From DATCJA01 sp963814955 (GTDB taxonomy: Bacteria > Acidobacteriota > Vicinamibacteria > Vicinamibacterales > UBA2999): a stretch of 64,000 nucleotides of DNA. Below, piece after piece: positions 8,680 through 20,801 of the stretch; position 1 is the stretch's first letter, and each line of letters starts with the position of its first letter. The stretch covers positions 124,001-188,000 of the forward strand of contig CAWFEX010000007.1 in assembly GCA_963814955.1 (NCBI GenBank), in the 5' to 3' direction. Under the pieces are notes generated by a model. It saw nothing but the letters and a program-made list of their open reading frames with translations. It ran no database searches and was not told where the DNA came from. A program made the translations under genes and the position numbers.

Positions 8680-8709
8680 ATCCTGTCGAAACGCTTAAGT
8701 TTACAGGAT
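8680..8709. promoter_or_regulatory. 30-bp inverted repeat just upstream of bamA
   Basis: ATCCTGT pairs with ACAGGAT, and inside these AAAC pairs with GTTT, leaving a GCTTAA centre and a two-base bulge. It ends seven bases before the bamA start. It could be an operator or a hairpin in the bamA leader. No T-run follows on either strand, so it is not a simple terminator. Confidence 0.5.
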
Positions 8710-8750
8710 TTTAGACGTATGGAACCAGCAGATGGACGGGCTGGGTGCGC

Positions 8751-8875
8751 CATAGGTCAAAGGTCTAGGGCAAAGGTCAAAGGCAGGAAATCAAGCAAAT
8801 CATGTGCTGGACACGATGTGCGGCTCGACGCTCGCCTTTTGACGTTTAACCTTTGACTTTTGACTTTTGACCTAC
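8751..8875. repeat. Inverted element built of imperfect heptamers (GTCAAAG type)
   Basis: The left arm (8754-8784) repeats AGGTCAAAGG-like units and the right arm (8834-8874) repeats CTTTTGAC units. The arms are complementary across about 50 bases, so they can pair in several registers. It fills most of the 210-bp gap between clpC and bamA; no gene is seen there. Confidence 0.7.
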
Positions 8876-8882
8876 AGGACTC

Positions 8883-11318
<2,436 letters not shown>

Positions 11319-11348
11319 CCAGCCCGCCCTAAGAGGTTAGACGTGGTA

Positions 11349-11365
11349 AAGAGGAGAAACCTCTT
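11349..11365 (-). promoter_or_regulatory. Perfect 6-5-6 inverted repeat in the clpC leader
   Basis: On the coding strand AAGAGG-TTTCT-CCTCTT lies between the predicted -10 box and the ClpC start. It can fold as a leader hairpin or serve as a repressor site. It does not look like the CtsR heptad box known from Firmicutes clpC genes. Confidence 0.45.
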
Positions 11366-11372
11366 GCTCGCC

Positions 11373-11401
11373 ATTATAAGGCAAAGCTCTGGCGTCACCA
11401 A
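11373..11401 (-). promoter_or_regulatory. Predicted sigma-70 type promoter of clpC
   Basis: On the minus strand TTGGTG (11401-11396) is followed after exactly 17 bases by a consensus TATAAT (11378-11373). This gives a leader of about 50 bases before the ClpC ATG at 11318. Confidence 0.6.
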
Positions 11402-11467
11402 TGTCGGGTCCCCTCTAAATGGCTCGTCTCATTAGGGTTCGGCGGCCGTCTGGGGCAGATGCCTGGT

Positions 11468-11530
11468 TCTCTGGCCTATCGCCTATCGCCTACCGCCTAC
11501 CAACTGCCAGCCACCAGCTACCAGCTGGCA
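11468..11530. repeat. Tandem imperfect heptamers (CGCCTAY drifting to CAGCTAC)
   Basis: From about 11475 eight consecutive heptamers can be read: CGCCTAT twice, CGCCTAC twice, then CAACTGC, CAGCCAC, CAGCTAC and CAGCTGG. It lies in the 236-bp divergent gap between clpC and the dehydrogenase gene. The same heptamer type (TAGNNGG on the other strand) recurs at 37470 and 59352. Confidence 0.7.
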
Positions 11531-11554
11531 ACGACGCACATATACTCTGGACCC

Positions 11555-12475
11555 ATGTCGCACACCATTGGATTCATCGGACTCGGTGTCATGGGTCGGC
11601 CCATGGCCAAGAATCTGCTCAAGGCCGGTCTTCCCGTTGTCGTTCACAGCCGGAGCCAGGGGCCTGTCGATGATGTCGTCGCTGCTGGTGCCGCTCGGGC
11701 ATCGTCGCCCGCCGATGTCGCCCGGCGCGCAACGCGCATCATCACGATGCTGCCCGACTCCCCCGATGTCGAGCTCGTCATGGAGGGCGCGAACGGAATC
11801 TTCAGCGCACTACAGCCCGGCACTATCCTGATCGACACCAGCACCATTGCACCGGCGACGGCCCGCCGACTCGCCGCGCGTGCGGCCTCGCTCGGCGCCA
11901 CGATGCTGGACGCGCCCGTCAGCGGCGGCGAAATCGGCGCCATCAATGCGTCGTTGTCGATCATGGTGGGCGGCGATGCGCGGGCATTCGCGGAAGTAAA
12001 GCCAGTGCTCGACGCGATGGGAAATCCCGAACGCGTCATTCTCATCGGCGACTCGGGTGCGGGACAGCTCTGCAAGGTATGCAATCAGATGGTGATCGGT
12101 GGCGCCCTTGCCGTGGTGAGCGAGGCGTTCGCGCTGGCGCGGAAGGCCGGCGTCGACGCGGTAAAAGTGCGGCAGGCATTGCTGGGCGGATTTGCCGCGA
12201 GCCGAGTGCTCGAAGTCCACGGCGAACGCATCCTCACTGGCAATTACAAGCCGGGGTTCCGCACAGCGCTCTATGCAAAGGATTTCCGGATTGTTGCCGC
12301 GACGCTGGCCGAGAACCACAGCCCCGCACCCGTCACCGCCGTCATCCAGCAGCTCGTGGAGGCGCTCATGGCTGCCGGGCGCGCGGAAGACGACTATGCG
12401 GCGCTGGCTACCGTGCTCTTCGACATGGCTGGCGTGAGCGCCGAACCGGCAACCGCCGGGTCTGCGACTCGATGA
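11555..12475 (+). CDS. NAD-binding beta-hydroxyacid dehydrogenase (GarR / 3-hydroxyisobutyrate dehydrogenase family)
   Basis: 306 aa from the ATG at 11555; a longer upstream frame only translates heptamer repeats. GFIGLGVMGRPMAKNL at the N-terminus is the GxGxxG dinucleotide fold. DAPVSGG and the GAGQLCKVCNQM segment with the catalytic lysine (GxxGxGxxxKxxxN) are the family's substrate and catalytic motifs. Tartronate semialdehyde, 3-hydroxyisobutyrate or succinic semialdehyde are possible substrates; sequence alone does not choose. The last codons (PATAGSATR) and the stop lie inside a palindromic repeat module. A TATACT box at 11541 suggests a very short leader. Confidence 0.88.
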   Translation: MSHTIGFIGLGVMGRPMAKNLLKAGLPVVVHSRSQGPVDDVVAAGAARASSPADVARRATRIITMLPDSPDVELVMEGANGIFSALQPGTILIDTSTIAPATARRLAARAASLGATMLDAPVSGGEIGAINASLSIMVGGDARAFAEVKPVLDAMGNPERVILIGDSGAGQLCKVCNQMVIGGALAVVSEAFALARKAGVDAVKVRQALLGGFAASRVLEVHGERILTGNYKPGFRTALYAKDFRIVAATLAENHSPAPVTAVIQQLVEALMAAGRAEDDYAALATVLFDMAGVSAEPATAGSATR

Positions 12476-12572
12476 AATGGCGCCTCGTCGCAAGACCCGG
12501 CCCACTTCCGAGGTCCGTGGGGCGGGTCCCGCGAGCGTATTCGGGAGTCATCGCGAGCGGACCCGCCGGCCA
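12457..12572. repeat. Two adjacent long palindromes (X then Y module), family B REP
   Basis: Module X (12457-12507) has arms GCCGGGTCT and AGACCCGGC around CGACTCGATGAAA; module Y (12518-12572) has arms GGGGCGGGTCC and GGACCCGCC. The same two modules recur in order Y-X at 13618, bracketing the gene between them. The stop of the upstream dehydrogenase lies inside X. Confidence 0.75.
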
Positions 12573-12593
12573 CCATTCAGCAAGGAGTCACCG

Positions 12594-13610
12594 ATGTCAC
12601 GGTACGTATCCGTTCTCACTCTCGTGACGGTATGTATCGCGCAGGCAGCGCTCGCGCAGTCGTCTAACGCGCCCCCCAATGATCTGCCGCAGCCGTACAG
12701 GACCACACGCGACTGGGGTGCGCTGCCGGCCGGAATGAAGTGGCCTGCGGTGACCGCCGTCGAGTCTGCGCCGGACGGCACGATTTACGTCGTCGCCCGG
12801 TGTTTTGAAAATGCATGTACCGGTCGGAAAGAGCCGGCGATTCTCAAGTACGACGCGCAGGGCACGCTGCTCAAAGCGTGGGGCGAAGGCATGTTCAACT
12901 TCCCGCACGGAGCAACGGTCGACCGCGACGGCAACCTGTGGGTGACCGATGCACGAGGTGCGAACGGCACCGGGCACCAGGTGTTCAAGTTCGATCCGAA
13001 CGGGAAGGTGCTGATGACGCTGGGAAAAGCGGGCATCAGCGGATCGGGGCCCGACGTCTTCGATCAGCCGACCGACGTCGTCGTCGCACCGAGCGGTGAC
13101 ATCTTCGTTACCGACAGCCACCGTAACGGCAAGAACAATCGCATCGTCAAGTTCACCAAAGACGGCAAGTTCGTCAAGGAGTGGGGAAAGAAGGGATCCG
13201 GGCCCGGTGAGATCAGCGAGCCCCATACGATCGCGATGGACTCGCGCGGGCGCCTGTTCGTCGGCGATCGCGAGAACAACCGGATCCAGATCTTCGATCA
13301 GGACGGGAAGTACATCACCGAGTGGCGTCAGTTCGGCCGGCCGAGCGGCATCTACATCACGAGGGACGACACCATTTACGTGGCCGACTCGGAGTCGGGT
13401 CCCGATACGGGCGCACACGAGCTCACCGGCATCAAGAAAGGGATCCGCATCGGCAGCGCCCGCGACGGAAGTGTCACGGCGTTCATCGAAGACATGGAAT
13501 CGACGACCGCGGAGCACTCGGGCGCCGAAGGGGTCGGCGTTGACGCCAGCGGCAACGTGTACGGGGCCGTGGTGCGCCGCCAGATGCTCGAGCGGCACGT
13601 CCGGAAGTAA
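12594..13610 (+). CDS. Secreted NHL-repeat beta-propeller protein
   Basis: 338 aa from the ATG at 12594, preceded by AAGGAGT; upstream in-frame codons are repeat sequence. Residues 1-22 form a signal peptide ending ALAQ. The rest is NHL-type blades: FNFPHGATVDRDGNLWVTD, FDQPTDVVVAPSGDIFVTD, ISEPHTIAMDSRGRLFVGD, each blade ending in a small-residue/Asp turn. It resembles the peptidyl-glycine alpha-amidating lyase-like propellers common in Acidobacteriota, whose substrates are mostly unknown. It stands alone between two REP modules, so context gives no role. Confidence 0.85.
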   Translation: MSRYVSVLTLVTVCIAQAALAQSSNAPPNDLPQPYRTTRDWGALPAGMKWPAVTAVESAPDGTIYVVARCFENACTGRKEPAILKYDAQGTLLKAWGEGMFNFPHGATVDRDGNLWVTDARGANGTGHQVFKFDPNGKVLMTLGKAGISGSGPDVFDQPTDVVVAPSGDIFVTDSHRNGKNNRIVKFTKDGKFVKEWGKKGSGPGEISEPHTIAMDSRGRLFVGDRENNRIQIFDQDGKYITEWRQFGRPSGIYITRDDTIYVADSESGPDTGAHELTGIKKGIRIGSARDGSVTAFIEDMESTTAEHSGAEGVGVDASGNVYGAVVRRQMLERHVRK

Positions 13611-13617
13611 CACACCC

Positions 13618-13724
13618 GTGGGGCGGGTTCCGCGGCGAGCACCGCTCGGATCGAGCCGCGGACCCGCCGGACGCCGGGTCTACGACTCGATGAAAATAGC
13701 CTCGTCGCAGGACCCGGCCTACCT
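13618..13724. repeat. Two adjacent long palindromes (Y then X module), family B REP
   Basis: GGGGCGGGTTCC pairs with GCGGACCCGCC (Y), followed by GCCGGGTCTACGACTCGATG pairing with AGGACCCGGCCTAC (X). It is the reversed-order partner of the copy at 12457 and overlaps the stop of the next minus-strand gene. Confidence 0.75.
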
Positions 13725-14840
13725 ATCCCCCCAGACTTCGCGCGCCACCTCGAGAATCCGTGTCATCTTGGCCCACTGATCCGCCTCTGTAAGCTGATTG
13801 CCCTCAACCGTGCTGGCGAATCCGCATTGCGGGCTCAGGCACAGACGATCGAGCGGCACGTACCTGGCCGCTTCGTCGATGCGGCGCGAGATGCTGGCAA
13901 CCGGTTCCAGCGCGGGCACCTTGCTGCTCACCAGGCCGAGGACGATGGTCTTGCCTCGAGGAACGAACCGCAGCGGCTCAAATCCCCCCGATCGCGCGTC
14001 GTCGTATTCAAGGAAGTACGCATCGACGTGCAACTCGTTGAACAACGCCTCGGCCACAGGCTCATAGCCGCCTTCAGCCACCCAGGCGCTTTGCATGTTT
14101 CCGCGACAAAGGTGGATCACCACGGTGAGATCCTTCGGCCGGTTGTCGATGACGGCGTTGATCAGTGACGCGTACGCGTGTGGCAACTCGTTCGGATCGT
14201 CGCCACGCTGCCGCGCCTCTGCTCGGAGCTGCGGATCGCACAAATACGCGAGGTTCGTGTCGTCGAATTGGAGGTACCGGCAACCCGCGTTGTACAACGA
14301 CGTCACCTCGTCGCGGTATGCCTGGGCCAGGTCCTCGAAAAACTCGTCGAGGTCGGGATACGCGGTAATGTCGATCGCCTTCCGGCCGCCGCGGAAGTGA
14401 ACCATCGTCGGCGAAGGAATGGTGACCTTCGGCGTCTTCGTGGTTTCCGACCGCAGGAATCGGAAGTCTTCGGTCTGAATGTCCTGAACGTGCCGAAGCT
14501 TGCCGGTGACTGTCAGGCGCGGCGGCGCAAAGTCGATCTCACCGTCCTGCGTGCGGAACTTCGTGGCAATGCCGCCCGAGATGGCGACGCCCTGGAGGCG
14601 TTGCAGAAAGTCGATGTGAAAGAAGGTTCGGCGGAATTCCCCGTCGGTGACGCTCTGCAGTCCGATCGATTCCTGCTTCCTGACAACTTCACGGATCGCG
14701 TCGTCTTCGATCGCCCTCAGTTCATCCTTCGTGATCTCGTTCTTCTTAAAGCGGTCGCGCGCATCCTTCAGTCGTTGAGGCCTGAGCCAGCTGCCGACGA
14801 AGTCCGCCCGGAACGGTGGGTTCAACGCTGCTACGGTCAT
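13719..14840 (-). CDS. MetE-like vitamin-B12-independent methionine synthase family protein (YxjG type)
   Basis: 373 aa, the short MetE C-terminal-domain form. The start is the ATG at 14840 (MTVAALNPPFRADFVGSWLRP); an upstream extension only reads antisense of the neighbour. The expected zinc ligands appear as VVIHLCRGN, FLEYDD and LSPQCGFAS. DFVGSWLRP and TDGEFRR match family members that transfer a methyl group to homocysteine or a related thiol. Without the N-terminal MetE domain the methyl donor may not be methyl-tetrahydrofolate triglutamate. The gene lies 34 bp downstream of the lactonase gene on the same strand. Confidence 0.87.
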   Translation of the reverse strand: MTVAALNPPFRADFVGSWLRPQRLKDARDRFKKNEITKDELRAIEDDAIREVVRKQESIGLQSVTDGEFRRTFFHIDFLQRLQGVAISGGIATKFRTQDGEIDFAPPRLTVTGKLRHVQDIQTEDFRFLRSETTKTPKVTIPSPTMVHFRGGRKAIDITAYPDLDEFFEDLAQAYRDEVTSLYNAGCRYLQFDDTNLAYLCDPQLRAEARQRGDDPNELPHAYASLINAVIDNRPKDLTVVIHLCRGNMQSAWVAEGGYEPVAEALFNELHVDAYFLEYDDARSGGFEPLRFVPRGKTIVLGLVSSKVPALEPVASISRRIDEAARYVPLDRLCLSPQCGFASTVEGNQLTEADQWAKMTRILEVAREVWGDR

Positions 14841-14874
14841 CGGTACGTTCACGATTTCCGGTTCGTGTTCTGGT

Positions 14875-16227
14875 TTATTCCAACGACACCATGCCCATCC
14901 AGAACAGGCTTCGTCCGCCGTCGGGATCCGACTCGACGGGATAGTCCCGGACGAACGCAAGCTTGCCATCCGCGCCGATCCTGAAAACCGTGAGACTCGC
15001 GGGGACTGTCCGAATACTGCTGCCGTCGCGCACGGCGAGAGGAATCTGATTACCAACGATCAAGACGCGCCCGCTTCCGTCCAGCGCAAAAGTGCGTGGT
15101 TGAAACCCTCGTGTGTCGGCGGTCTGAATCAGTGTGGGCTCACCCGTGTCCTGATTGATGGCAAACACCGCAATGGTGTTTTCGCCGCCAACCGCCACAG
15201 GTTTCCCCTGGACGTCCGCCGTGGCGCTGGCGCGATTGCCGACATACACGAACCGCCCGTTCGGATGCACGTGGATAGAGCTGGTCGTCTGCCCGGGGCG
15301 GACATTGCCTGGCTCCGCAAGCGTTGTCTTCGAAAAGAGCGCAGGAGAGCCGAGCGCATCCTCGAGGACGCGATACACCTCGATTCTGTTCTGTCGCTCG
15401 AGCGTCAAGAACGCAAACGGCCGCGAGGGGTGAAAGTCGATGTGTCGCGCCTGAAAGCCGTATCCGCCGGCCGGCGCAATCGACGATTTATTCTTCAACA
15501 CACCGTCCTGATACGTGAACACCTTCAGGGCGCCAGGATCTTCAGGCGTGGCGGCCGTCGGAGCGTTCCCGCGCGTGACGAGCACGGTGGCCAGGTTCGA
15601 CGGCATGACCCTCACATGGTGGGCGTAAATCCCAGCGTCCAACGGCGAGGGCTGCGGGATCTCGTCACCAATCGTGCCACCCGGCTGAAGGCGATGCACC
15701 GAAACGCCGCTCGGGTCGTTGTAGGCGACCAGCACGTGGGTGCCCTTCATGTCGGTGATCAGGTGGATTGGCCGTGCTCGCAGGGGCACAGGCGATCCGT
15801 CGGGCGTCAGGGCGCCTGAAGTCGCATCGATCTGAAACGCGGTCAAGCCGTGATTGGGCCGCTGTCCTTCGGCGGCAGCAGGCGTCCCGTAACTTGCGCC
15901 CCTGTTACTCCAGCCGACGTAGAGCCCGCGCCGCGACGGATGGAGCGCCGCCTCCTGCACGTTCGAGGGAAGGCGGACTGAAGCACGTCGTGCGAGGGTG
16001 CCTCGTTCGACGTCGACATGGTACTGGGTCAATTCCGACCCGACGGCGGCGTACAAGAAAGTTTTCACTGACGCGACGGATGTGGGGCGGGTGGCGCGAG
16101 CGTCTTGAGAGCCTTCGCGCCTGTCCGCCGTAGCCCCAGCGGAGGCGGAAGCAGATCCGCCAGGCGCGTCGGCGACGCCCATCACGGCCGCCGCAAGCAG
16201 CATTACGGCACCTCGATAAGGGCTCAT
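14875..16227 (-). CDS. Exported lactonase-family seven-bladed beta-propeller
   Basis: 450 aa from the ATG at 16227 (MSPYRGAVMLLAAAVMGVADAPG), a signal peptide. The mature part matches the 6-phosphogluconolactonase-like family: LYAAVGSELTQYHVD, VQEAALHPSRRGLYVGW, YAHHVRVMPSNLATVLVTRG, RHIDFHPSRPFAFLTLERQN, SSIHVHPNGRFVYVGNR. True cytoplasmic Pgl acts on 6-phosphogluconolactone; an exported copy more likely works on another lactone or is a scaffold. The farther upstream frame is repeat DNA and was not used. Confidence 0.84.
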   Translation of the reverse strand: MSPYRGAVMLLAAAVMGVADAPGGSASASAGATADRREGSQDARATRPTSVASVKTFLYAAVGSELTQYHVDVERGTLARRASVRLPSNVQEAALHPSRRGLYVGWSNRGASYGTPAAAEGQRPNHGLTAFQIDATSGALTPDGSPVPLRARPIHLITDMKGTHVLVAYNDPSGVSVHRLQPGGTIGDEIPQPSPLDAGIYAHHVRVMPSNLATVLVTRGNAPTAATPEDPGALKVFTYQDGVLKNKSSIAPAGGYGFQARHIDFHPSRPFAFLTLERQNRIEVYRVLEDALGSPALFSKTTLAEPGNVRPGQTTSSIHVHPNGRFVYVGNRASATADVQGKPVAVGGENTIAVFAINQDTGEPTLIQTADTRGFQPRTFALDGSGRVLIVGNQIPLAVRDGSSIRTVPASLTVFRIGADGKLAFVRDYPVESDPDGGRSLFWMGMVSLE

Positions 16228-16298
16228 AGCTTGTTGGCGCGAGTGTAGTCGAAATCGGGGTCGACTGCCGGGTCTGCGGCTCGATGAAAGACAAGAAC

Positions 16299-16324
16299 GT
16301 AGGGCGGGTCCTTTTGGACCCGCC
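16299..16324. repeat. REP hairpin, family B, left flank of RAYT 1
   Basis: GTAG followed by stem GGCGGGTCC, loop TTTT and GGACCCGCC. It stands seven bases from the end of the transposase gene. A partial X module (GCCGGGTCTGCGGCTCGATG) precedes it from 16268. Confidence 0.85.
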
Positions 16325-16330
16325 AGAAAT

Positions 16331-16804
16331 TCATCGAACCTCGAGCAACTCGTCAATCGACCAAACGTCCGATCCCAGATACGGATACTCGACAGGCGTC
16401 TGCGAAAGGCCCGCTCGCACCGGATTCCACAAAATGTATCGCGCAACCTCTCGTGCGTCGGTTTCAAGTCTGAGCACTCGTTCGTAATATCCCTCTTGCC
16501 AAAGGCGCTGCCCGCGTTGAAGCGCGTGGGCTGCGCCGGAATGCTGCTTTGCGTGCTTTACAAAGCTACGGAAATTGGACTGGTGGTCCTTGCCTTCCAC
16601 CAGCAGATGAACGTGGTCCGGCATCAGGCAGTACGCAAGAATTGCAAACTTTTCATCGTAGGCAGCCTGACGGAATTGCAACAGGGTTGTCGTGGCGACA
16701 GCGTTATCGCGAAAGGACTGGCGTTTACCGTATGTGCAAATCGTGACGAAATATCGCGCCAGTCCGGTGTACGAGAACCCGTGAAGCCGTCGCGGCCGTG
16801 CCAT
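16331..16804 (-). CDS. REP-associated tyrosine transposase (RAYT 1)
   Basis: 157 aa from the ATG at 16804 (MARPRRLHGFSYTGLARYF). It has the Y1 transposase hallmarks: the HUH metal motif MPDHVHLLVEG, WQEGYYERVLR, and the tyrosine-bearing RYILWNPVRAGL. These single-strand nucleases act on REP hairpins with a GTAG foot. The gene is bracketed by two GTAG/CTAC hairpins with a GGGTCC/GGACCC stem at 16299 and 16830, which are probably its substrates. A longer upstream frame overlapping lolD is not needed. All catalytic residues look intact. Confidence 0.92.
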   Translation of the reverse strand: MARPRRLHGFSYTGLARYFVTICTYGKRQSFRDNAVATTTLLQFRQAAYDEKFAILAYCLMPDHVHLLVEGKDHQSNFRSFVKHAKQHSGAAHALQRGQRLWQEGYYERVLRLETDAREVARYILWNPVRAGLSQTPVEYPYLGSDVWSIDELLEVR

Positions 16805-16829
16805 CGACGATCGATGTCGCAAGACGGAC

Positions 16830-16855
16830 GCCGGGTCCAAAAGGACCCGGCCTAC
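16830..16855. repeat. REP hairpin, family B, right flank of RAYT 1
   Basis: GCCGGGTCC, loop AAAA, GGACCCGGC then CTAC. It is the inverted partner of the copy at 16299. A degenerate palindrome half (GACCCGCCGG) follows to 16887, up to the lolD stop. Confidence 0.85.
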
Positions 16856-16889
16856 GTCGCCGTTCGCATCGAGCCGCCGACCCGCCGGC

Positions 16890-17564
16890 TCAGACCTGAT
16901 GCAATTTTCCCAGCTCGAGGCGAAGCACGCGATCGCAGGCGGCCGAAAGCCGAGGGTTGTGGGTGGCGATGATCGATGTGAGGTTGTGCTCCGCGTGCAT
17001 CTCACGAAGCAACTGATGCAACGATTCCGCGGTGTTCTCGTCGAGATCACCGGTCGGCTCGTCGGCCAGGAGCAGCGTCGGTCTCATGACGAGCGCTCGA
17101 GCCACCGCGACGCGCTGCTGCTCCCCGCCGGAAAGCATGCCGGGCCTGTGCGCGAGCCGCTCGCCAAGCCCCACGCGCCCCAGCAGGTCGGCCGCCCGCC
17201 GTTCTGCTTCCTCGAGCGGCGTCCGGGCAATGCGCATCGGCATCGCCACATTCTCGGCGGCATTGAACTCCGGCAGCAGGTGATGGAACTGAAACACGAA
17301 CCCGACGTTCCGGTTGCGAAACTCCACGAGCGATACGTCCGGCATGGCGGTGACATCGGACCCTGCCACGTAGACGATGCCCGAGTCGGACCGATCGAGG
17401 CCGCCGAGCAGGTGCAGCAGCGTGCTCTTGCCAACGCCCGACGCACCGACGATGGCGACCATCTCGCCCGCATCGACGTCAAGGCCCAGGTCGCGCAGCA
17501 CGTGAATGCGCTGGTCACCCACCACGTACGACTTGTTGAGTCCGCTTACGCTGACAAACGCCAT
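16890..17564 (-). CDS. lolD: Lipoprotein-releasing ABC transporter ATPase LolD
   Basis: 224 aa. Walker A is GASGVGKST, the Q-loop is FVFQFHHLLPEF, the signature is LSGGEQQRVAVARAL and Walker B is LLLADEPTGDLD. FQFHHLLPEFNAAENVAMP is typical of LolD rather than of macrolide-export ATPases. It powers extraction of lipoproteins from the inner membrane with LolC/E, whose gene lies 15 bp upstream. It is the last gene of the echA-ribH-nusB-lysS-lolCE-lolD run. Confidence 0.93.
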   Translation of the reverse strand: MAFVSVSGLNKSYVVGDQRIHVLRDLGLDVDAGEMVAIVGASGVGKSTLLHLLGGLDRSDSGIVYVAGSDVTAMPDVSLVEFRNRNVGFVFQFHHLLPEFNAAENVAMPMRIARTPLEEAERRAADLLGRVGLGERLAHRPGMLSGGEQQRVAVARALVMRPTLLLADEPTGDLDENTAESLHQLLREMHAEHNLTSIIATHNPRLSAACDRVLRLELGKLHQV

Positions 17565-17579
17565 GTCAACGCCCGATAC

Positions 17580-18803
17580 TCATTCGAACCTGAGTGCCTG
17601 CACGGGATCGAGGCGCGACGCCTGACGTGAAGGATAAATGGTGGCGAGAAAGCAAATCAGGATCGCGGAAACGACCACCATTATGAAGTCGAACGGCCGG
17701 ACGACGAACGGCACGTAGGACACCTGGTAGACGTCCATCGGAATCTGAATCAGTCGATAGCGATCCAGTACCCAGCACAGCGCGAGCCCGCATGTCGCGC
17801 CCACGGATGTGCCGACGAACCCGATCACCAGACCCTGCAGCATGAAGATCGTCATGACTCGCTGCGACGACGTCCCCATCGTCTTCAGGATGGCGATGTC
17901 CCGGCTCTTCTCCATGACGAGCAGGATGAGGGACGCAACGATATTGAGGGCGGCAACCATGACGATCAGGCCGATGGTGATGGAAATCGCCATCTTTTCG
18001 AGCCACAGCGCCGAGAACAGCGCCTGATTCATGTCGGCCCAGTCCTGGCTGACGTAGTCGCCGCCAAGCTCCCGAACCACTGCGTCCGAAATGCTCGGAG
18101 CGTTGTCGATGTCGGCCACGCGCAGCTCAATCAAATCGGGCGCGGCCTTCCCGAGCAGCCGCTCGGCGAACTCGAGCGACACGAATCCATACGCGGCATC
18201 GAACTCGTACAAACCGAGCGCATAGATGCCGGCCACGCGTACGCTGCGCGTCCGCGGAATCATTCCCATCGGCGATAACGTGCCCTGCGGCACGAGCAGC
18301 GTTGCAGTCTCTCCAACGTCGAGGCCGAGCTGGTTCGCGAGATTGCGGCCGAGCAGGATGCCGGGAAGCGATTCCTCGTCTGGCGGATTCAGCGCGTCGA
18401 TCTTGCCGCGCAACATCGCTCGCTGGATGTCCGTGACCTTCGGCTCGAGAGCCGGGTCCACTCCCTTGAGACTGATGAAGGCGTCGGCCTGGGGGCTCGA
18501 GATGAGAGCCCGACCAAGTATCGCGGGGCCGGCGCCGGTAACGCCGTCGACCCGCTGGAGCTTGCCAACCTCGGTTCGATAATCCTCGATGCCGCCGGTT
18601 TTCCAGACGTATACATGTGCGGTGGAGCCGAGAATACGGTCGCGCAGCTCGCCCTGCAGTCCCGTCATCAAGGCCATGGCAATGACGAGCGCCATCACGC
18701 CTACTGCGACGCCGATCGTGGAAATCAGCGAAATCAGCGAAATGAACGCCTGCTTGCGCCGTGCCAGCAGGTAACGAAGAGCGACGAAGAGCTCAAAACG
18801 CAT
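17580..18803 (-). CDS. lolC: Lipoprotein-releasing permease LolC/LolE
   Basis: 407 aa from the ATG at 18803 (MRFELFVALRYLLARRKQAF). Topology is one N-terminal membrane helix (FISLISLISTIGVAVGVMAL), a large periplasmic domain (residues about 55-270) and three C-terminal helices, as in LolC/E. The N-terminal LARRK segment and C-terminal SRQASRLDPVQALRFE are family marks. Only one permease gene is present, so the transporter may be a homodimer (LolF type). It is followed closely by lolD. Confidence 0.92.
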   Translation of the reverse strand: MRFELFVALRYLLARRKQAFISLISLISTIGVAVGVMALVIAMALMTGLQGELRDRILGSTAHVYVWKTGGIEDYRTEVGKLQRVDGVTGAGPAILGRALISSPQADAFISLKGVDPALEPKVTDIQRAMLRGKIDALNPPDEESLPGILLGRNLANQLGLDVGETATLLVPQGTLSPMGMIPRTRSVRVAGIYALGLYEFDAAYGFVSLEFAERLLGKAAPDLIELRVADIDNAPSISDAVVRELGGDYVSQDWADMNQALFSALWLEKMAISITIGLIVMVAALNIVASLILLVMEKSRDIAILKTMGTSSQRVMTIFMLQGLVIGFVGTSVGATCGLALCWVLDRYRLIQIPMDVYQVSYVPFVVRPFDFIMVVVSAILICFLATIYPSRQASRLDPVQALRFE

Positions 18804-18831
18804 GGTTGGCGGTCGGTGGACCAACTATCAG

Positions 18832-20330
<1,499 letters not shown>

Positions 20331-20334
<4 letters not shown>

Positions 20335-20801
20335 TCGCGTCCGAGGCGGCGGCGAATCGCGTCGAGAATGCCGTTGATGAAACGCACGGAGTCGTCTCCA
20401 CTGAAGGTGCGCGCCAGCTCGAGGGCCTCGTTGATGATGACCCGTGCCGGTGTGTCGACCTCGTGAAGAAATTCGTAGATCGCCAACCGGAGAATCAGCC
20501 GGTCCAGCACGTTCATCCGCTCGATCCGCCAGTGTTCTGCCGACTCGACGATCACGGGATCGATGCCGCCGACGGCGTCGGTCACGCCCGTCAGCAACCG
20601 TACGGCGAAGCGGCGAAGATCTTCGGACAGACCGCCATCGTCCGCCTCCTGCTCGTAGAGCCAGAACGTGCGCAGTACCTCGGATACCGACGTTCGTCCG
20701 ACCTCCCATTGATACAGCATCTGCAACGCGGTTTCGCGCGCTCGATGCCTCGAGTCCTTTCCGAGCCGGGCCGATGACCGTCGTTCAGTTTCGATCGTCA
20801 C
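20331..20801 (-). CDS. nusB: Transcription antitermination factor NusB
   Basis: 156 aa all-helical RNA-binding protein. RHRARETALQMLYQWEV near the N-terminus is the arginine-rich boxA-binding segment, and the C-terminal VIINEALELARTFSGDDSVRFINGIL block is diagnostic. With NusE (S10) it binds boxA in rRNA leaders. It overlaps ribH by 17 bases and lysS by four; ribH-nusB is a common bacterial pair. Confidence 0.96.

Noticed and set aside
11319..11400. CtsR box at clpC
   Set aside because: No tandem GGTCAAA heptads occur in the clpC promoter; the GTCAAAG units at 8751 lie downstream of clpC.
11468..11530. Possible short CRISPR-like array
   Set aside because: Units are adjacent heptamers with no spacers, and no cas genes are present.
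11541..11555. Firm promoter call for the 11555 gene
   Set aside because: TATACT is good, but no -35 box fits and it would leave almost no leader.
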